Source: Aliihoeflea sp. 2WW
GTDB lineage: Bacteria; Pseudomonadota; Alphaproteobacteria; Rhizobiales; Rhizobiaceae
Direction of reading: 5' to 3'
Assembly: GCF_000497755.1 (NCBI RefSeq)
Contig: NZ_AYOD01000054.1
Span: 18,911 to 82,910 of the forward strand
Length of the DNA stretch: 64,000 bases
Shown here: positions 42,599-53,178 of the stretch, one piece after another
How the letters are laid out: each line of letters begins with the position of its first letter
Numbering within the stretch: the first letter of the stretch is position 1
Translations under genes and position numbers: made by a program
Notes under the pieces: generated by a model
Told to the model about the DNA's origin: nothing
The model's input: only the letters and a program-made list of their open reading frames with translations
The model's database searches: none

Positions 42599-44518
42599 AT
42601 GCGATTTTCCCCTTCCTTCCTCGACGAGATCCGCGACCGGGTGCCGATCTCCTCGGTGATCGGCGCGCGGGTGACATGGGACCGCCGCAAGACCAACGCG
42701 CCGCGCGGCGACTACTGGGCCTGCTGCCCCTTTCATGGCGAAAAATCGCCCTCCTTCCACTGCGAGGACAAGAAGGGCCGCTACTACTGCTTCGGCTGCG
42801 GCGTCTCCGGCGACCATTTCCGCTTTTTGACCGACCATGACGGCCTCGCCTTCCCCGAGGCGGTCGAGCGCATCGCCGATATGGCCGGCGTGCCGATGCC
42901 CGCCCGCGACGTCCAGCAGGAACAGCGCGAGCGCGAACGCGCCTCGCTCTCCGACGTCATGGAAATGGCGACGCAGTTCTTCCAGGACCGGCTGCAAGGG
43001 GCCGACGGCGCGAAAGCCCGCGCCTATTTGCGCGAACGCGGACTCTCCGGCCCGACCCAACAGAAATTCCGCCTCGGCTACGCCCCCGAAAGCCGCAATG
43101 CGCTGAAGGAGCATCTGGCAGCCAAGGGCGTCGACAAGGGCCAGATCGAGGCTTGCGGCCTCGTCGTCCATGGCCCCGACATTCCTGTCTCCTACGACCG
43201 CTTCCGCGACCGCATCATGTTCCCGATCGAGGACGCGCGCGGCCGTGTCATCGCCTTCGGCGGCCGCGCCATGGCAGCAGATGCGCCCGCGAAATATTTG
43301 AATTCCAACGACACCGAGCTCTTCCACAAGGGTCAGGTGCTCTACAATCTGGCCCGCGCGCGCTCCACCGTCGCGCGCGGCGGCACCATCATCGCCGTCG
43401 AAGGCTATATGGACGTCATCGCGCTGGCACAGGCCGGCGTCGAAAACGCCGTCGCCCCGCTGGGCACGGCGCTCACCGAAAACCAGCTCGAACTCCTCTG
43501 GCGCATGTCGGGCGAGCCGGTGCTCTGCTTCGACGGCGACCAGGCCGGCATGAAGGCCGCTTTCCGCGCCGCCGACCTCGCTCTGCCCCTCGTCCAGGCC
43601 GGCCGCACATTGCGCTTCGCGCTCCTTCCCAACGGCCAGGACCCCGACGATCTCGTCAAGGCGGAAGGGCCAGACGCGTTCCGCGCCATTGTCGCCGAGG
43701 CCCGCCCGCTCGCCGACATGCTGTGGCAGCGCGAGACCGGCGGCTCGACCTTCGACACGCCCGAGCGCCGCGCCGAACTCGAAAAGCGCCTGCGCGAACT
43801 GACGTTCCAGATCAAGGACGAGGACGTCCGCCGCCACTACCAGCAGGAAATGCGCGACCGCGTCATTCGCTTCTTCGGCGCAAGCCGGCCGCAAAATCCG
43901 CGCTTCGAAAAGGGCGGTGGACAGGGCCGTCCAGGCATGCCCGGCCAGATGGGCAAGCAGCGCTTCGCCGTCTCCGAGACGCTGGCCCGCTCCTCCATGG
44001 TCCGCCGCGCCGCCACGGCCATGCCGCTGCGCGAGACGTCCATCCTCGTCACCCTCGTCAACCACCCCGACCTCGTCGACGAGTATTTCGACGAGATCGA
44101 CCGCCTGTCGATCACCAGCGCCGAACTGCGCCAGTTGAAGGCCTGCATCGTCGACGCCGCCGCGCATGGGCTCACGGCAAGGGCCGGCACGCTCATCGAG
44201 CATGTGCGCACCTGCGGCATCGAGGACATTTGGGAACGGGCGCTGTTGCAGGTCAAGGGCGCGGGCCTGTGGACCGCCCTGCCCGAAGCCGCGCTCGACG
44301 ACGCCCGCGACGCCTTTCAGCAGGCCCTATACTTGCAGCAGGCGGCTCAGTCTCTACATAGGGAGTTGAAAGCAGCCGAGACGGCGCTCGCGACCGAACC
44401 GACGGACGAGAATTATCGTCATCTGGTCGACGTGCAGTCCCAGTTGCGCGACGTGCAGGCAACCGAGGCGCTCATCGAAGGCTTCGGGGTCCAGTCGGGT
44501 CGGGCGGGCCGGGCCTGA
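42599..44518 (+). CDS. dnaG: DNA primase
   Basis: A 639-residue primase that makes RNA primers at the replication fork. The N-terminal CHC2 zinc finger has Cys43, His46, Cys64 and Cys67. The RNA polymerase domain has FGGRAM, EGYMDVIAL, and the TOPRIM acidic residues in FDGDQAGMKAA. The C-terminal helicase-interaction part follows a Gly/Pro-rich linker (GGGQGRPGMPGQMG, near 440). ATG 42599 gives the canonical MRFSPSFLDEIRDRV start. It precedes rpoD, the conserved alphaproteobacterial dnaG-rpoD order. Confidence 0.96.
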   Translation: MRFSPSFLDEIRDRVPISSVIGARVTWDRRKTNAPRGDYWACCPFHGEKSPSFHCEDKKGRYYCFGCGVSGDHFRFLTDHDGLAFPEAVERIADMAGVPMPARDVQQEQRERERASLSDVMEMATQFFQDRLQGADGAKARAYLRERGLSGPTQQKFRLGYAPESRNALKEHLAAKGVDKGQIEACGLVVHGPDIPVSYDRFRDRIMFPIEDARGRVIAFGGRAMAADAPAKYLNSNDTELFHKGQVLYNLARARSTVARGGTIIAVEGYMDVIALAQAGVENAVAPLGTALTENQLELLWRMSGEPVLCFDGDQAGMKAAFRAADLALPLVQAGRTLRFALLPNGQDPDDLVKAEGPDAFRAIVAEARPLADMLWQRETGGSTFDTPERRAELEKRLRELTFQIKDEDVRRHYQQEMRDRVIRFFGASRPQNPRFEKGGGQGRPGMPGQMGKQRFAVSETLARSSMVRRAATAMPLRETSILVTLVNHPDLVDEYFDEIDRLSITSAELRQLKACIVDAAAHGLTARAGTLIEHVRTCGIEDIWERALLQVKGAGLWTALPEAALDDARDAFQQALYLQQAAQSLHRELKAAETALATEPTDENYRHLVDVQSQLRDVQATEALIEGFGVQSGRAGRA

Positions 44519-44845
44519 CGACAGGCCGACCAGCCGCCAAACCGGCAATTGATTCGCTTTTTTGCGGCGAATCATGTCACAGCCGCTTGACCTTCCGCCG
44601 GAATGACGGAATCAGGACGACCACGAACCTTAACGAGCGGCTTGCCCGCGTTGAAGACGGATGATGGGACGGCACACTGGTTTTGAGCGGGTTGGGCACG
44701 CCGGTATCGATACCAGGGTTAACAGCGCATTTACGTGAACACGCGTATGCGCCATCGACGAGCGCGATCCGCGCACTAGCATCCATGTCCGTGACGAGAG
44801 CCGCTGAGGCTTCCAATGGCCTGATGGCCGCCTGGAGAACAACAT
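44519..44845. other. dnaG-rpoD intergenic region
   Basis: 327 bases without a gene. TGATTCGC at 44552 can pair with GCGAATCA at 44567, a possible weak terminator for dnaG on a T-rich loop. The remainder presumably holds the rpoD promoters, but I see no clear consensus boxes. Confidence 0.4.
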
Positions 44846-46864
<2,019 letters not shown>

Positions 46865-46871
46865 TCAACAA

Positions 46872-46897
46872 AAAACCCGGCCGCGAGCCGGGTTTTT
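46872..46897 (+). terminator. Rho-independent terminator after rpoD
   Basis: AAAACCCGGC (46872-46881), loop CGCGA, GCCGGGTTTT (46887-46896): perfect stem with A and T flanks. It may also serve the convergent minus-strand operon ending at 46932. Confidence 0.9.
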
Positions 46898-46931
46898 CCT
46901 GTCTGGAATGCGTGAACGCAAGGCGGCCGGT

Positions 46932-47072
46932 TCAGGCCTTTGCGCCGCCCTTCTTGGCCGGTGCGCCCAGATCCTTGATCTGTTTGCCGAATGCCGGCGC
47001 GGGCGCTGCCGGCGCCTTTTCCTTTTTCGGCTTTCGAACTTCCTTGTTCGATCGCATCTGTCCCTTGGCCAT
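46932..47072 (-). CDS. Small basic conserved protein (46 residues)
   Basis: A 46-residue Lys/Ala/Pro-rich protein starting [19 protein letters not shown] and ending PAKKGGAKA. Its ATG overlaps the stop of the preceding gene (ATGA), so it is the last gene of a three-gene operon. Short proteins with the [11 protein letters not shown] start recur in Hyphomicrobiales; the basic composition suggests nucleic-acid or ribosome association, but that is only a guess. Confidence 0.72.
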   Translation of the reverse strand: MAKGQMRSNKEVRKPKKEKAPAAPAPAFGKQIKDLGAPAKKGGAKA

Positions 47073-47329
47073 CAGTTCTTCCCCTTTTCTGCTGCGGTTT
47101 CGACAGGTTCGAGTGCCGCCTCGCCGGCGACGCGGTCGTAGCGCTCGCTCTCGGCCCGGATGCGGTACTGATACTCGTTGTCGCGCGCCGGCAGGCAGGC
47201 CGTCACGCTGTAGCTTTCGTCGGTTCGCAGCGGCGTCGTGAACCAGGCCTTGAGGTAAACCGTCTGGCCGATGGCGAAGCGGTGGGTGGCCTGGATGCGC
47301 GCGGCGCGCTCGGCGCGGGTTCGGATCAT
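47072..47329 (-). CDS. Conserved hypothetical protein (85 residues)
   Basis: An 85-residue protein ([22 protein letters not shown]..., then [39 protein letters not shown]) with a beta-rich look, like small proteins of Rhizobiales annotated only as hypothetical. Start 47329 overlaps the upstream stop (ATGATGA), and its stop overlaps the next start, so translation of the three genes is coupled. No function assigned. Confidence 0.72.
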   Translation of the reverse strand: MIRTRAERAARIQATHRFAIGQTVYLKAWFTTPLRTDESYSVTACLPARDNEYQYRIRAESERYDRVAGEAALEPVETAAEKGKN

Positions 47330-47589
47330 GATGCGGCCTGGTCCTTCGCGATGGCGGCTTTCAGGTCGCCGGCATCGATCTCGATGATCTGGCTTGGGCG
47401 AGACGCCCGTTCGATCGAAGGCAAATGGATATAGGTCGCGACGGCGCAATGAGCGATCCACGAAAGGCCGTCGATGATTTCCTCGTCGGTGTCGACGCGG
47501 TATTCGCCAGCCGGCAGCATCTGCTCGATTCCGGGCAGCCGGAAGGGCGCGGCGAAGCGCGTCGTGGACGATTTGGTCCGGGTGGTCAC
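47326..47589 (-). CDS. Conserved hypothetical protein (87 residues)
   Basis: An 87-residue protein from GTG 47589 (AGGA nine bases upstream): TKSSTTRFAAPFRLPGIEQMLPAGEYRVDTDEEII then ATYIHLPSIERASRPSQIIEI. The pattern PFRLPG-x-x-P-AG-Y-V-DEE is shared by many small Rhizobiales proteins of unknown function. A longer frame to 47775 exists but is not conserved-looking. First gene of the coupled operon running to 46932. Confidence 0.7.
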   Translation of the reverse strand: MTTRTKSSTTRFAAPFRLPGIEQMLPAGEYRVDTDEEIIDGLSWIAHCAVATYIHLPSIERASRPSQIIEIDAGDLKAAIAKDQAAS

Positions 47590-47791
47590 GATGGTTGGTC
47601 CTTCCGCCAGCACCTGACGTTTCGAAGGAGACGGCAACCGCTGAGCGGCGCCGCTGCGAAACATCCGTCTGGCCGGGAATGAATGGAGAACTTCTCGTCG
47701 GGCGGCGGCGTGCCGGTTCGGCGGAGGCCCCATCTTCCTGCCATTCTTCGTATGCCTCAAACCCGCCATAATCAAGGCCGCACCGGCAAGG

Positions 47792-48382
47792 TCAGGGGCG
47801 AAGTCCGAGGATTACGGCCCGGACGGCCGCGTGGTGATCCGCCTCGCTGGCGCCACCGGCGATTTCCAGCGCCGCTCGGTCGAACATCGCCGACAGGAGT
47901 GCGGCCAGCGCGTCGATGGGCAGGCGGCGGATGGCACCTTGCCGCATGGCCATGGCCAGCCCCTCGCGCAACGTGCGCCCGCCGTGACGCGCATCGATTT
48001 CGTCCATCGCGCGCCGGCCGAGAACGGCCGGCCCGTCGAGCAGCAGAAGGCGCGTCCGGCCAGGCTCCGCCATCGCCGTCATGAACGCCTCGCCGCCCGT
48101 CACCAGTGCCTCGACCGCCGGTAGATCAATCGGCGTCGAAACCTCGATGGACCGGGCGACGGCTTCGGATTCCGCCTCGACCACGGCGGCGAAGAGAGCC
48201 TGCTTGTCGGCGAAATGGTGGTAGAGCGCGCCGCGCGTCACCCCTGCCCGCGAGACGATCTCCGGTGTGCCCGTTTCGGCATACGTCTTCTCGACGAACA
48301 AGTCGCGCGCAGCGGCGATGAGCGCCGCCCGCGTCGCCTCCGTGCGCATCTGGTTGGATCGGCGTTCCGGCAACTGTTGCAT
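47792..48382 (-). CDS. TetR-family repressor of the adjacent VOC gene
   Basis: A 196-residue TetR regulator. The N-terminal helix-turn-helix ([44 protein letters not shown]) is intact and the C-terminal TetR ligand domain follows. ATG 48382 adds [14 protein letters not shown] 48349 is an alternative. It is divergent from the VOC gene, and two 17-bp ACATACAG palindromes in the 69-base gap are its evident operators, the first one abutting its own start, so it should repress itself as well. The long frame reading on to 49495 is a shadow of other genes. Confidence 0.92.
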   Translation of the reverse strand: MQQLPERRSNQMRTEATRAALIAAARDLFVEKTYAETGTPEIVSRAGVTRGALYHHFADKQALFAAVVEAESEAVARSIEVSTPIDLPAVEALVTGGEAFMTAMAEPGRTRLLLLDGPAVLGRRAMDEIDARHGGRTLREGLAMAMRQGAIRRLPIDALAALLSAMFDRAALEIAGGASEADHHAAVRAVILGLRP

Positions 48383-48399
48383 ACATACAGCCTGTATGT
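48383..48399. promoter_or_regulatory. TetR operator 1
   Basis: ACATACAG-C-CTGTATGT, a perfect 17-bp palindrome directly before the regulator's start codon. Confidence 0.85.
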
Positions 48400-48411
48400 T
48401 ATTCATCATCC

Positions 48412-48428
48412 ACATACAGATTGTATGT
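48412..48428. promoter_or_regulatory. TetR operator 2
   Basis: ACATACAG-A-TTGTATGT, the same palindrome with one mismatch, centred 29 bases from operator 1 and 24 bases before the VOC start. Confidence 0.85.
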
Positions 48429-48451
48429 TTATTCATCGAGGAGTGAAAGCC

Positions 48452-48874
48452 ATGAAATCGACCAGCTATTATCCGGTCATCATGACGGATGACGTCGCCG
48501 GATCGACCGCCTTCTATGTCACGCATTTCCGCTTCAAGCCGGTCTTCGAGAGTGACTGGTATGTACATCTGACCTCGCTCGAAGACCGGCGCGTCAACCT
48601 CGCCATCCTCGATGGCTCGCACGAGACGATCCCGTCCGTCGCAAGGGGCCGCGTTTCCGGCCTGATCCTCAATTTCGAGGTCAAGGACGTCGATGCAGAA
48701 TATGCGCGCGTTCAGCAGGCGAACCTGCCGATCCACCTCCCCATTCGCGACGAAGCCTTCGGCCAGCGCCATTTCATCACCGCCGATCCGAACGGCGTCC
48801 TGATCGACATCATCAAGCCGATCCCACCCAGCGCCGAATTCGCCGCACAGTATGCGCCCGAAGCGATGCCGTAG
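48452..48874 (+). CDS. VOC-family (glyoxalase/bleomycin-resistance fold) protein
   Basis: A 140-residue vicinal-oxygen-chelate protein: [28 protein letters not shown] at the N-terminus and [21 protein letters not shown] at the C-terminus, the two halves of the fold. GAGGAG precedes the ATG. It lies opposite a TetR repressor with two operators in the shared promoter, so its expression is probably induced by a small molecule. It could be a resistance or detoxification enzyme; the substrate is not deducible. Confidence 0.88.
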   Translation: MKSTSYYPVIMTDDVAGSTAFYVTHFRFKPVFESDWYVHLTSLEDRRVNLAILDGSHETIPSVARGRVSGLILNFEVKDVDAEYARVQQANLPIHLPIRDEAFGQRHFITADPNGVLIDIIKPIPPSAEFAAQYAPEAMP

Positions 48875-48985
48875 GCTGTTCGATGGATCGCGCCCCGGTT
48901 GCAACAGGCGCATAATCGGCGGGTCGAACTCTAGAGCGGCCCGCCGAGCCCGCTCGACGCTCCGGCGGCCCGCGGGAGGTGCAGC

Positions 48986-49276
48986 ATGACGACCTACATC
49001 GTTCTCGTGAACTGGACGGATGAAGGCATTCGCAATGTCGGCGACTCGCCCAAGCGTCTCGACGCGGCCCGCAAGCTGCTGGCCGATATGGGCGGCACGT
49101 TTCGTGACATCTGGATGACGATGGGCGAGCACGACCTCGTCGCCATCTGCGAAGCGCCCGACGATGCGGTTGCGGCCCGCTTTGCGCTGAAGCTCGCCAA
49201 GGGCGGCAATGTCAGGACGCGCACGCTGAAGGCGTTCCCCGAGGCCGCCTACCGCGAGATCATCGCCAAGCTCTAG
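48986..49276 (+). CDS. GYD-domain protein
   Basis: A 96-residue protein of the GYD family (TYIVLVNWTDEGIRNVGDSPKRLDAARKLL; WMTMGEHDLVAICEAPDDAVAARFALKLA; C-terminal RTLKAFPEAAYREII), a dimeric ferredoxin-like fold of unknown biochemical role, possibly ligand binding. CGGGAGG precedes the ATG. Monocistronic. Confidence 0.88.
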   Translation: MTTYIVLVNWTDEGIRNVGDSPKRLDAARKLLADMGGTFRDIWMTMGEHDLVAICEAPDDAVAARFALKLAKGGNVRTRTLKAFPEAAYREIIAKL

Positions 49277-49328
49277 GGTTGCGACACGCGCCACGCCGGT
49301 CCACCTTGTGCGCAACAAGGGAGCCGGC

Positions 49329-49757
49329 ATGGACCGAAGCGCATATGACGACGTAACGGGCGGATGCCACTGCGGCGGCGTCCGCTTCAAGGCCAGGCTC
49401 GTCGACGGACTGAACACCGCGCGACGCTGCACCTGTTCGCTCTGCGCAAAGCGCGGTGCGATCGCCGTCTCCGCGCGGGTGGACGATTTCGCCATCGAAC
49501 TGGGCGCCGAACTGCTGACCCTCTACCAGTTCAACACGATGGTCGCCGAACACTGGTTCTGCTCCGTCTGCGGCATCTACACCCATCACCGCCGCCGCTC
49601 GAAACCGACCGAATACGGCATCAACGTCGCCTGCATCGACGGGCTCAGCCCGTTCGATTTCGACGCGGTCGTCGTCAATGACGGCCAGACCCATCCCAAT
49701 GACCGCCCGCCGGGCACGGACGGTGTCGCCGGCGTTTTGCGATACGAGCCTCGATAA
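49329..49757 (+). CDS. GFA-family (Mss4-like zinc-binding) protein
   Basis: A 142-residue protein with the GFA zinc pattern: GGCHCGGVRF near residue 12, RRCTCSLCAKRG near 33, and WFCSVCGIYTHH near 77. Named after a glutathione-dependent formaldehyde-activating enzyme, but most members have no proven activity. AGGGAG precedes ATG 49329, which gives the best family fit. Monocistronic. Confidence 0.9.
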   Translation: MDRSAYDDVTGGCHCGGVRFKARLVDGLNTARRCTCSLCAKRGAIAVSARVDDFAIELGAELLTLYQFNTMVAEHWFCSVCGIYTHHRRRSKPTEYGINVACIDGLSPFDFDAVVVNDGQTHPNDRPPGTDGVAGVLRYEPR

Positions 49758-49813
49758 GCGCCGGATTTTTGCCGATCCCGCCTGTAAGCTGGACACGAAT
49801 CGAGGAGAGAAAC

Positions 49814-50092
49814 ATGTCGTTCTTCAAGAAGCTGTTCGGTGGTGGCGCCGCTGCCACGGCTCCTGCGGCCGAGCCCCAGGACTACAAGGGCTTCACCATC
49901 CGCCCGACCCCTTTCCAGGAGGGCGGCCAATACCAGACCTGCGGCGTCATCTCGAAGGAGATCGACGGCACGCTGAAGGAGCACAAGCTCATCCGCGCCG
50001 ACCGCTTCCCCTCGCTCGACGACGCGACCGAGACCACCATCCGCAAGGCCCGCCAGGTGATCGACGAACAGGGGGAGCGGATCTTTGGCTAG
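49814..50092 (+). CDS. HlyU-family protein
   Basis: A 92-residue protein starting MSFFKKLFGGG with the HlyU domain (DYKGFTIRPTPFQEGGQYQTCGVISKEI...; LIRADRFPSLDDATETTIRKARQVIDEQG). HlyU was described as a virulence regulator in Vibrio, but alphaproteobacterial members are uncharacterised. GAGGAGAG precedes the ATG. The next small gene overlaps its 3' end by eight bases. Confidence 0.9.
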   Translation: MSFFKKLFGGGAAATAPAAEPQDYKGFTIRPTPFQEGGQYQTCGVISKEIDGTLKEHKLIRADRFPSLDDATETTIRKARQVIDEQGERIFG

Positions 50093-50267
50093 GCTCGCCC
50101 TCGCAATCGCCCTCATCGCCCTGCCCGGCTGCGCGGTCTTCGGCGGCACCGGCACGGCCACCGTCACCGACGGGCGCGTCGACGCGCGCGGCAGCGCCGC
50201 CTCGGCCGGCATCGGCGCATCCGGGCCTTATGTCGGAACGACTTCGGGCCGCGTCATCGTCCGGTAA
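50085..50267 (+). CDS. Small putative lipoprotein
   Basis: A 60-residue frame from TTG 50085, overlapping the HlyU gene end. The leader ends with a lipobox-like LPGC (Cys near 16), followed by a Gly/Ala/Ser/Thr-rich tail. The lipobox, overlap and composition support a real small lipoprotein; the start codon and expression are not certain. Confidence 0.5.
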   Translation: MARLALAIALIALPGCAVFGGTGTATVTDGRVDARGSAASAGIGASGPYVGTTSGRVIVR

Positions 50268-50312
50268 GGCCGGAATGCAACCTTGACGCGAACCGTCGGT
50301 TGTGGCGAAAAA

Positions 50313-50345
50313 ACGGGAGTCGCTAGGGGCCTAGACGACTCCCGT
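50313..50345. other. Long hairpin in the region between the lipoprotein and yqeY
   Basis: ACGGGAGTCG pairs with CGACTCCCGT, and inside it CTAG pairs with CTAG around GGGC. No T run follows, so it is not a standard terminator. The rest of 50268-50497 shows no coding frame of note; the region could hold a small RNA. Confidence 0.4.
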
Positions 50346-50497
50346 AGAGGTCAGAAGGCCCGTCTTACCCTCCCAAAATCGCATATGGCGGTACGTTCGG
50401 GGAGAATTCGAGAAAAGCGAATGCTTCGAACCCTCACGAAATGTGCCGGGTTCTTCCGCAGGTTGCATCACCCAAATGGGTGAAAGTTGCGTTCAGG

Positions 50498-50530
50498 CAA
50501 AAAAAAGCGCGCCACCCATAGGCGACGCGC
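50498..50530 (-). terminator. Terminator after yqeY
   Basis: On the minus strand GCGCGTCGCC-TATGGGT-GGCGCGC followed by eight T; the stem has a small bulge. It lies 18 bases after the yqeY stop. Confidence 0.7.
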
Positions 50531-50548
50531 CCGGTCACATAACGACCG

Positions 50549-50998
50549 CTACTTCAGCATCGTCTTGACCATGCCGCTGGCCTTGGAGAAGTCCATCTGG
50601 CCGGGGAATTTCTCCTTCAGCGCGTTCATGCACTTGCCCATGTCGCGCAGTCCGTCGGCTCCGACCTCGGAGATGACCTGCGCACAGGCCTGGCGCGTGT
50701 CCTCCTCGCCGAGCTGCTTCGGCAGGAAGTCGCGGATGATCTCGATCTCCTGGCGCTCCTGCTCGGCCAGTTCCAGCCGGTTGCCCTCTTCGAAGGCGCG
50801 CGCGGATTCCTCGCGCTGCTTGACCATCTTGGCCAGGATCTGCGTGATTTCCTCGTCGCTGACGGCGTCCTTGCCATGCCCGCGATTGGCGATGTCGCGA
50901 TCGGTGATGGCCGCCTGGATCAGCCGCAGCGTCGATGTGCGCCGCTTGTCCTGGCTCTTGAGGGCCGCTTTCAGTGCCTGGGCGATCTTGTCGCGCAT
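50549..50998 (-). CDS. GatB/YqeY domain protein
   Basis: A 149-residue helical protein. The YqeY pattern is clear: RDKIAQALKAALKSQDKRRTSTLRLIQAAI at the start, ...RNRLELAEQERQEIEIIRDFLPKQL in the middle, and GLRDMGKCMNALKEKFPGQMDFSK at the end. YqeY resembles the tRNA-binding tail of GatB, but its role is not established. It is divergent from carA with about 296 bases between them, a common arrangement (yqeY-carA) in Rhizobiales. Confidence 0.93.
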   Translation of the reverse strand: MRDKIAQALKAALKSQDKRRTSTLRLIQAAITDRDIANRGHGKDAVSDEEITQILAKMVKQREESARAFEEGNRLELAEQERQEIEIIRDFLPKQLGEEDTRQACAQVISEVGADGLRDMGKCMNALKEKFPGQMDFSKASGMVKTMLK

Positions 50999-51294
50999 GG
51001 CTTCATCTCTCCTGTCGGGAAGCGGACCATAGCGCCCGCCGATTGCCGAGGCAATCAGTCCCCGTCTCTAACGCGTTGATTTGATTGATTCGGATAAGTT
51101 CGAACCGCAGTTTCCGGCAATTGACCCGGCTTTCGCCTTCACCTATTGTCCGCCACCTGCATGGACCGACTTGAGTCTTGCACGGGGTGTTCCCAAATGG
51201 GGCACGACCCGTGCGTTTCGTTGCGCCATATGGCCCGGAACGCGCCTCATTTCAAGGGCAAGGACTGCCCGCGCGACGTCGACTGGAGAAAAGC

Positions 51295-52494
51295 ATGGCC
51301 GCTGGAACCGCCCCCTGGAGCATCGAAAAACCCACTGCAATCCTGGTGCTGGCCGATGGAACGGTCATCGAAGGCAAGGGCGCTGGCGCCACCGGCGAGC
51401 GCGTCGCCGAAGTCGTCTTCAACACCGCCCTCACCGGCTACCAGGAAATCCTGACCGACCCGTCCTATGTCGGCCAGATCGTCACATTCACCTTCCCGCA
51501 TATCGGCAATATCGGCGCCAATGACGACGATATCGAGGATTTGACGCCCGCCGGCCGTCACGGCGCGGTCGGCGCGATCTTCAAGGCCGACATCACGGCG
51601 CCGTCCAACTACCGCTCCGCAGGCCACCTGAACGAATGGCTGGCAAAGCGCGGCATCGTCGCGATCTCCGGCCTCGACACGCGTGCGCTGACCGCCCTCA
51701 TCCGCGAGCGCGGCGCGCAGAACGCGATCATCGCGCATGACCCGTCCGGCAATTTCGACCTCGATGCGCTGAAGGCCAAGGCCGCTTCCTGGTCGGGGCT
51801 TCTCGACCTCGATCTGGCCAGGGACGTCTCGTCCGGCCAGTCCTCGGTCTGGTCCGAAACCCCCTGGGTCTGGAACGAGGGCCACGGTGCGCAGGGCGAA
51901 CCGGCGATGCACATCGTCGCCATCGACTACGGCGTCAAGCGCAACATCCTGCGCCTGATGGCCGGGCTCGGCGCGAAGGTCACCATCGTTCCCGCGACCA
52001 CCGACGCGCAGGCGATCCTCGCCATGCAGCCGGACGGTGTCTTCCTGTCGAACGGTCCCGGCGACCCGGCCGCGACCGGCAAATATGCCGTGCCCGTCAT
52101 CAAGGATTTGATCGCCGCCGACCTGCCCGTCTTCGGCATCTGCCTCGGCCACCAGATGCTGGCGCTCGCCGTCGGCGCCAAGACCGAGAAGATGCACCAG
52201 GGCCATCACGGCGCGAACCACCCGGTCAAGGACCACACCACCGGCAAGGTCGAGATCGTATCGATGAATCACGGCTTCGCGGTGGATTCGAAGTCCCTGC
52301 CGCAAGGCGTTGAGGAGACTCACGTTTCGCTCTTCGACGGCTCGAATTGCGGCATCGCGCTGACGGGCAAGCCCGTCTTCTCCGTCCAGCACCACCCGGA
52401 AGCCTCGCCCGGCCCGCAGGATTCGCACTATCTCTTCCGCCGCTTCGTGAACCTGATCCGCGAGCGCAAGGGCGAGCCCGCTCTGACCGAATGA
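51295..52494 (+). CDS. carA: Carbamoyl-phosphate synthase small subunit
   Basis: A 399-residue glutaminase subunit that supplies ammonia to CarB for carbamoyl phosphate (arginine and pyrimidines). The N-terminal CPSase small-chain domain has FNTALTGYQEILTDPSYVGQI. The C-terminal class I glutamine amidotransferase has nucleophile Cys283 in FGICLGHQ and the triad region VQHHPEASPGP with His367 and Glu369. TGGAGAA precedes ATG 51295; upstream in-frame codons are not conserved. carB is not adjacent but lies 5.8 kb downstream on the same strand. The 296-base gap upstream holds the divergent promoters; I see no clear attenuator. Confidence 0.96.
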   Translation: MAAGTAPWSIEKPTAILVLADGTVIEGKGAGATGERVAEVVFNTALTGYQEILTDPSYVGQIVTFTFPHIGNIGANDDDIEDLTPAGRHGAVGAIFKADITAPSNYRSAGHLNEWLAKRGIVAISGLDTRALTALIRERGAQNAIIAHDPSGNFDLDALKAKAASWSGLLDLDLARDVSSGQSSVWSETPWVWNEGHGAQGEPAMHIVAIDYGVKRNILRLMAGLGAKVTIVPATTDAQAILAMQPDGVFLSNGPGDPAATGKYAVPVIKDLIAADLPVFGICLGHQMLALAVGAKTEKMHQGHHGANHPVKDHTTGKVEIVSMNHGFAVDSKSLPQGVEETHVSLFDGSNCGIALTGKPVFSVQHHPEASPGPQDSHYLFRRFVNLIRERKGEPALTE

Positions 52495-52539
52495 GCCCCG
52501 CCCGCGCGGGGCGTCACCCCGCGCGGTATGCCTGCCCGG

Positions 52540-53079
52540 TCACTCGATCGGGATCATCAGATGCGCATAGGGCGTGCCCGCCCACATCACATAAGGCTGC
52601 GTGGTGTCGGGCTCGGGCGTGTCCGGATAGCCCTCCATCATGTCCATCGCATTGACGATCATGACGTGTGGGCCTGTCTCGATCCAGTTGTTGCCCTCTT
52701 CCGGGCCCGGCGCATAAGGGTCGGTGTTGCTGCCGTCGCTGCCGCCGGCAAGCATGTACATGAAGCCGACCTTGCCTTGCGGCGGCTCCGTCTTGCCGAT
52801 CCAGGCCATCGCCCATTCCATCGAGTTGGCATCGCCGCACATCGGGTCCGGCCCCGGCGAGGCCGGGTTGTCCGGCATGCACCAGAAGCCGTTCGTCCCT
52901 TCGCGCAAAGTGCGCATCTCGCCCTTGTCGTCCATGGCATAGATCGCCGCGCCGCTCGAAACCGCTGCGGGCGCTGCCGCTTCGGCGCTCTTGATGAGTT
53001 CGGCATCGTCGGCAGCGGCCGGGAAGGCCAGGGCGCTGCCTGCCGCGCACAGCACGGCCACGGTCAGAAGCCTTTTCAT
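52540..53079 (-). CDS. Secreted protein of unknown function
   Basis: A 179-residue exported protein with a signal peptide ending at AAADD near residue 23. The mature part has paired cysteines (FWCMPDNP and PMCGDAN) and a Met-rich stretch (VMIVNAMDMMEGYPDTP) then VMWAGTPYAHLMIP. Similar uncharacterised exported proteins with a GTNGFWCMPD-like motif occur in environmental proteobacteria. Monocistronic, convergent with carA. Confidence 0.75.
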   Translation of the reverse strand: MKRLLTVAVLCAAGSALAFPAAADDAELIKSAEAAAPAAVSSGAAIYAMDDKGEMRTLREGTNGFWCMPDNPASPGPDPMCGDANSMEWAMAWIGKTEPPQGKVGFMYMLAGGSDGSNTDPYAPGPEEGNNWIETGPHVMIVNAMDMMEGYPDTPEPDTTQPYVMWAGTPYAHLMIPIE

Positions 53080-53178
53080 GGCTGTCCTCCTGTCGCCCGG
53101 GGCAAGGCCCCGACGGCCCGCCGGCCGGGCGCGGCATTCTACCAGAGGCAGCATTCGAGGTGCAGAACCCCGGATGGT

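Noticed and set aside
47792..49495. 567-residue fusion of TetR with an upstream region
   Set aside because: The N-terminal 370 residues are antisense to the VOC and GYD genes; the TetR start at 48382 is next to its operators.
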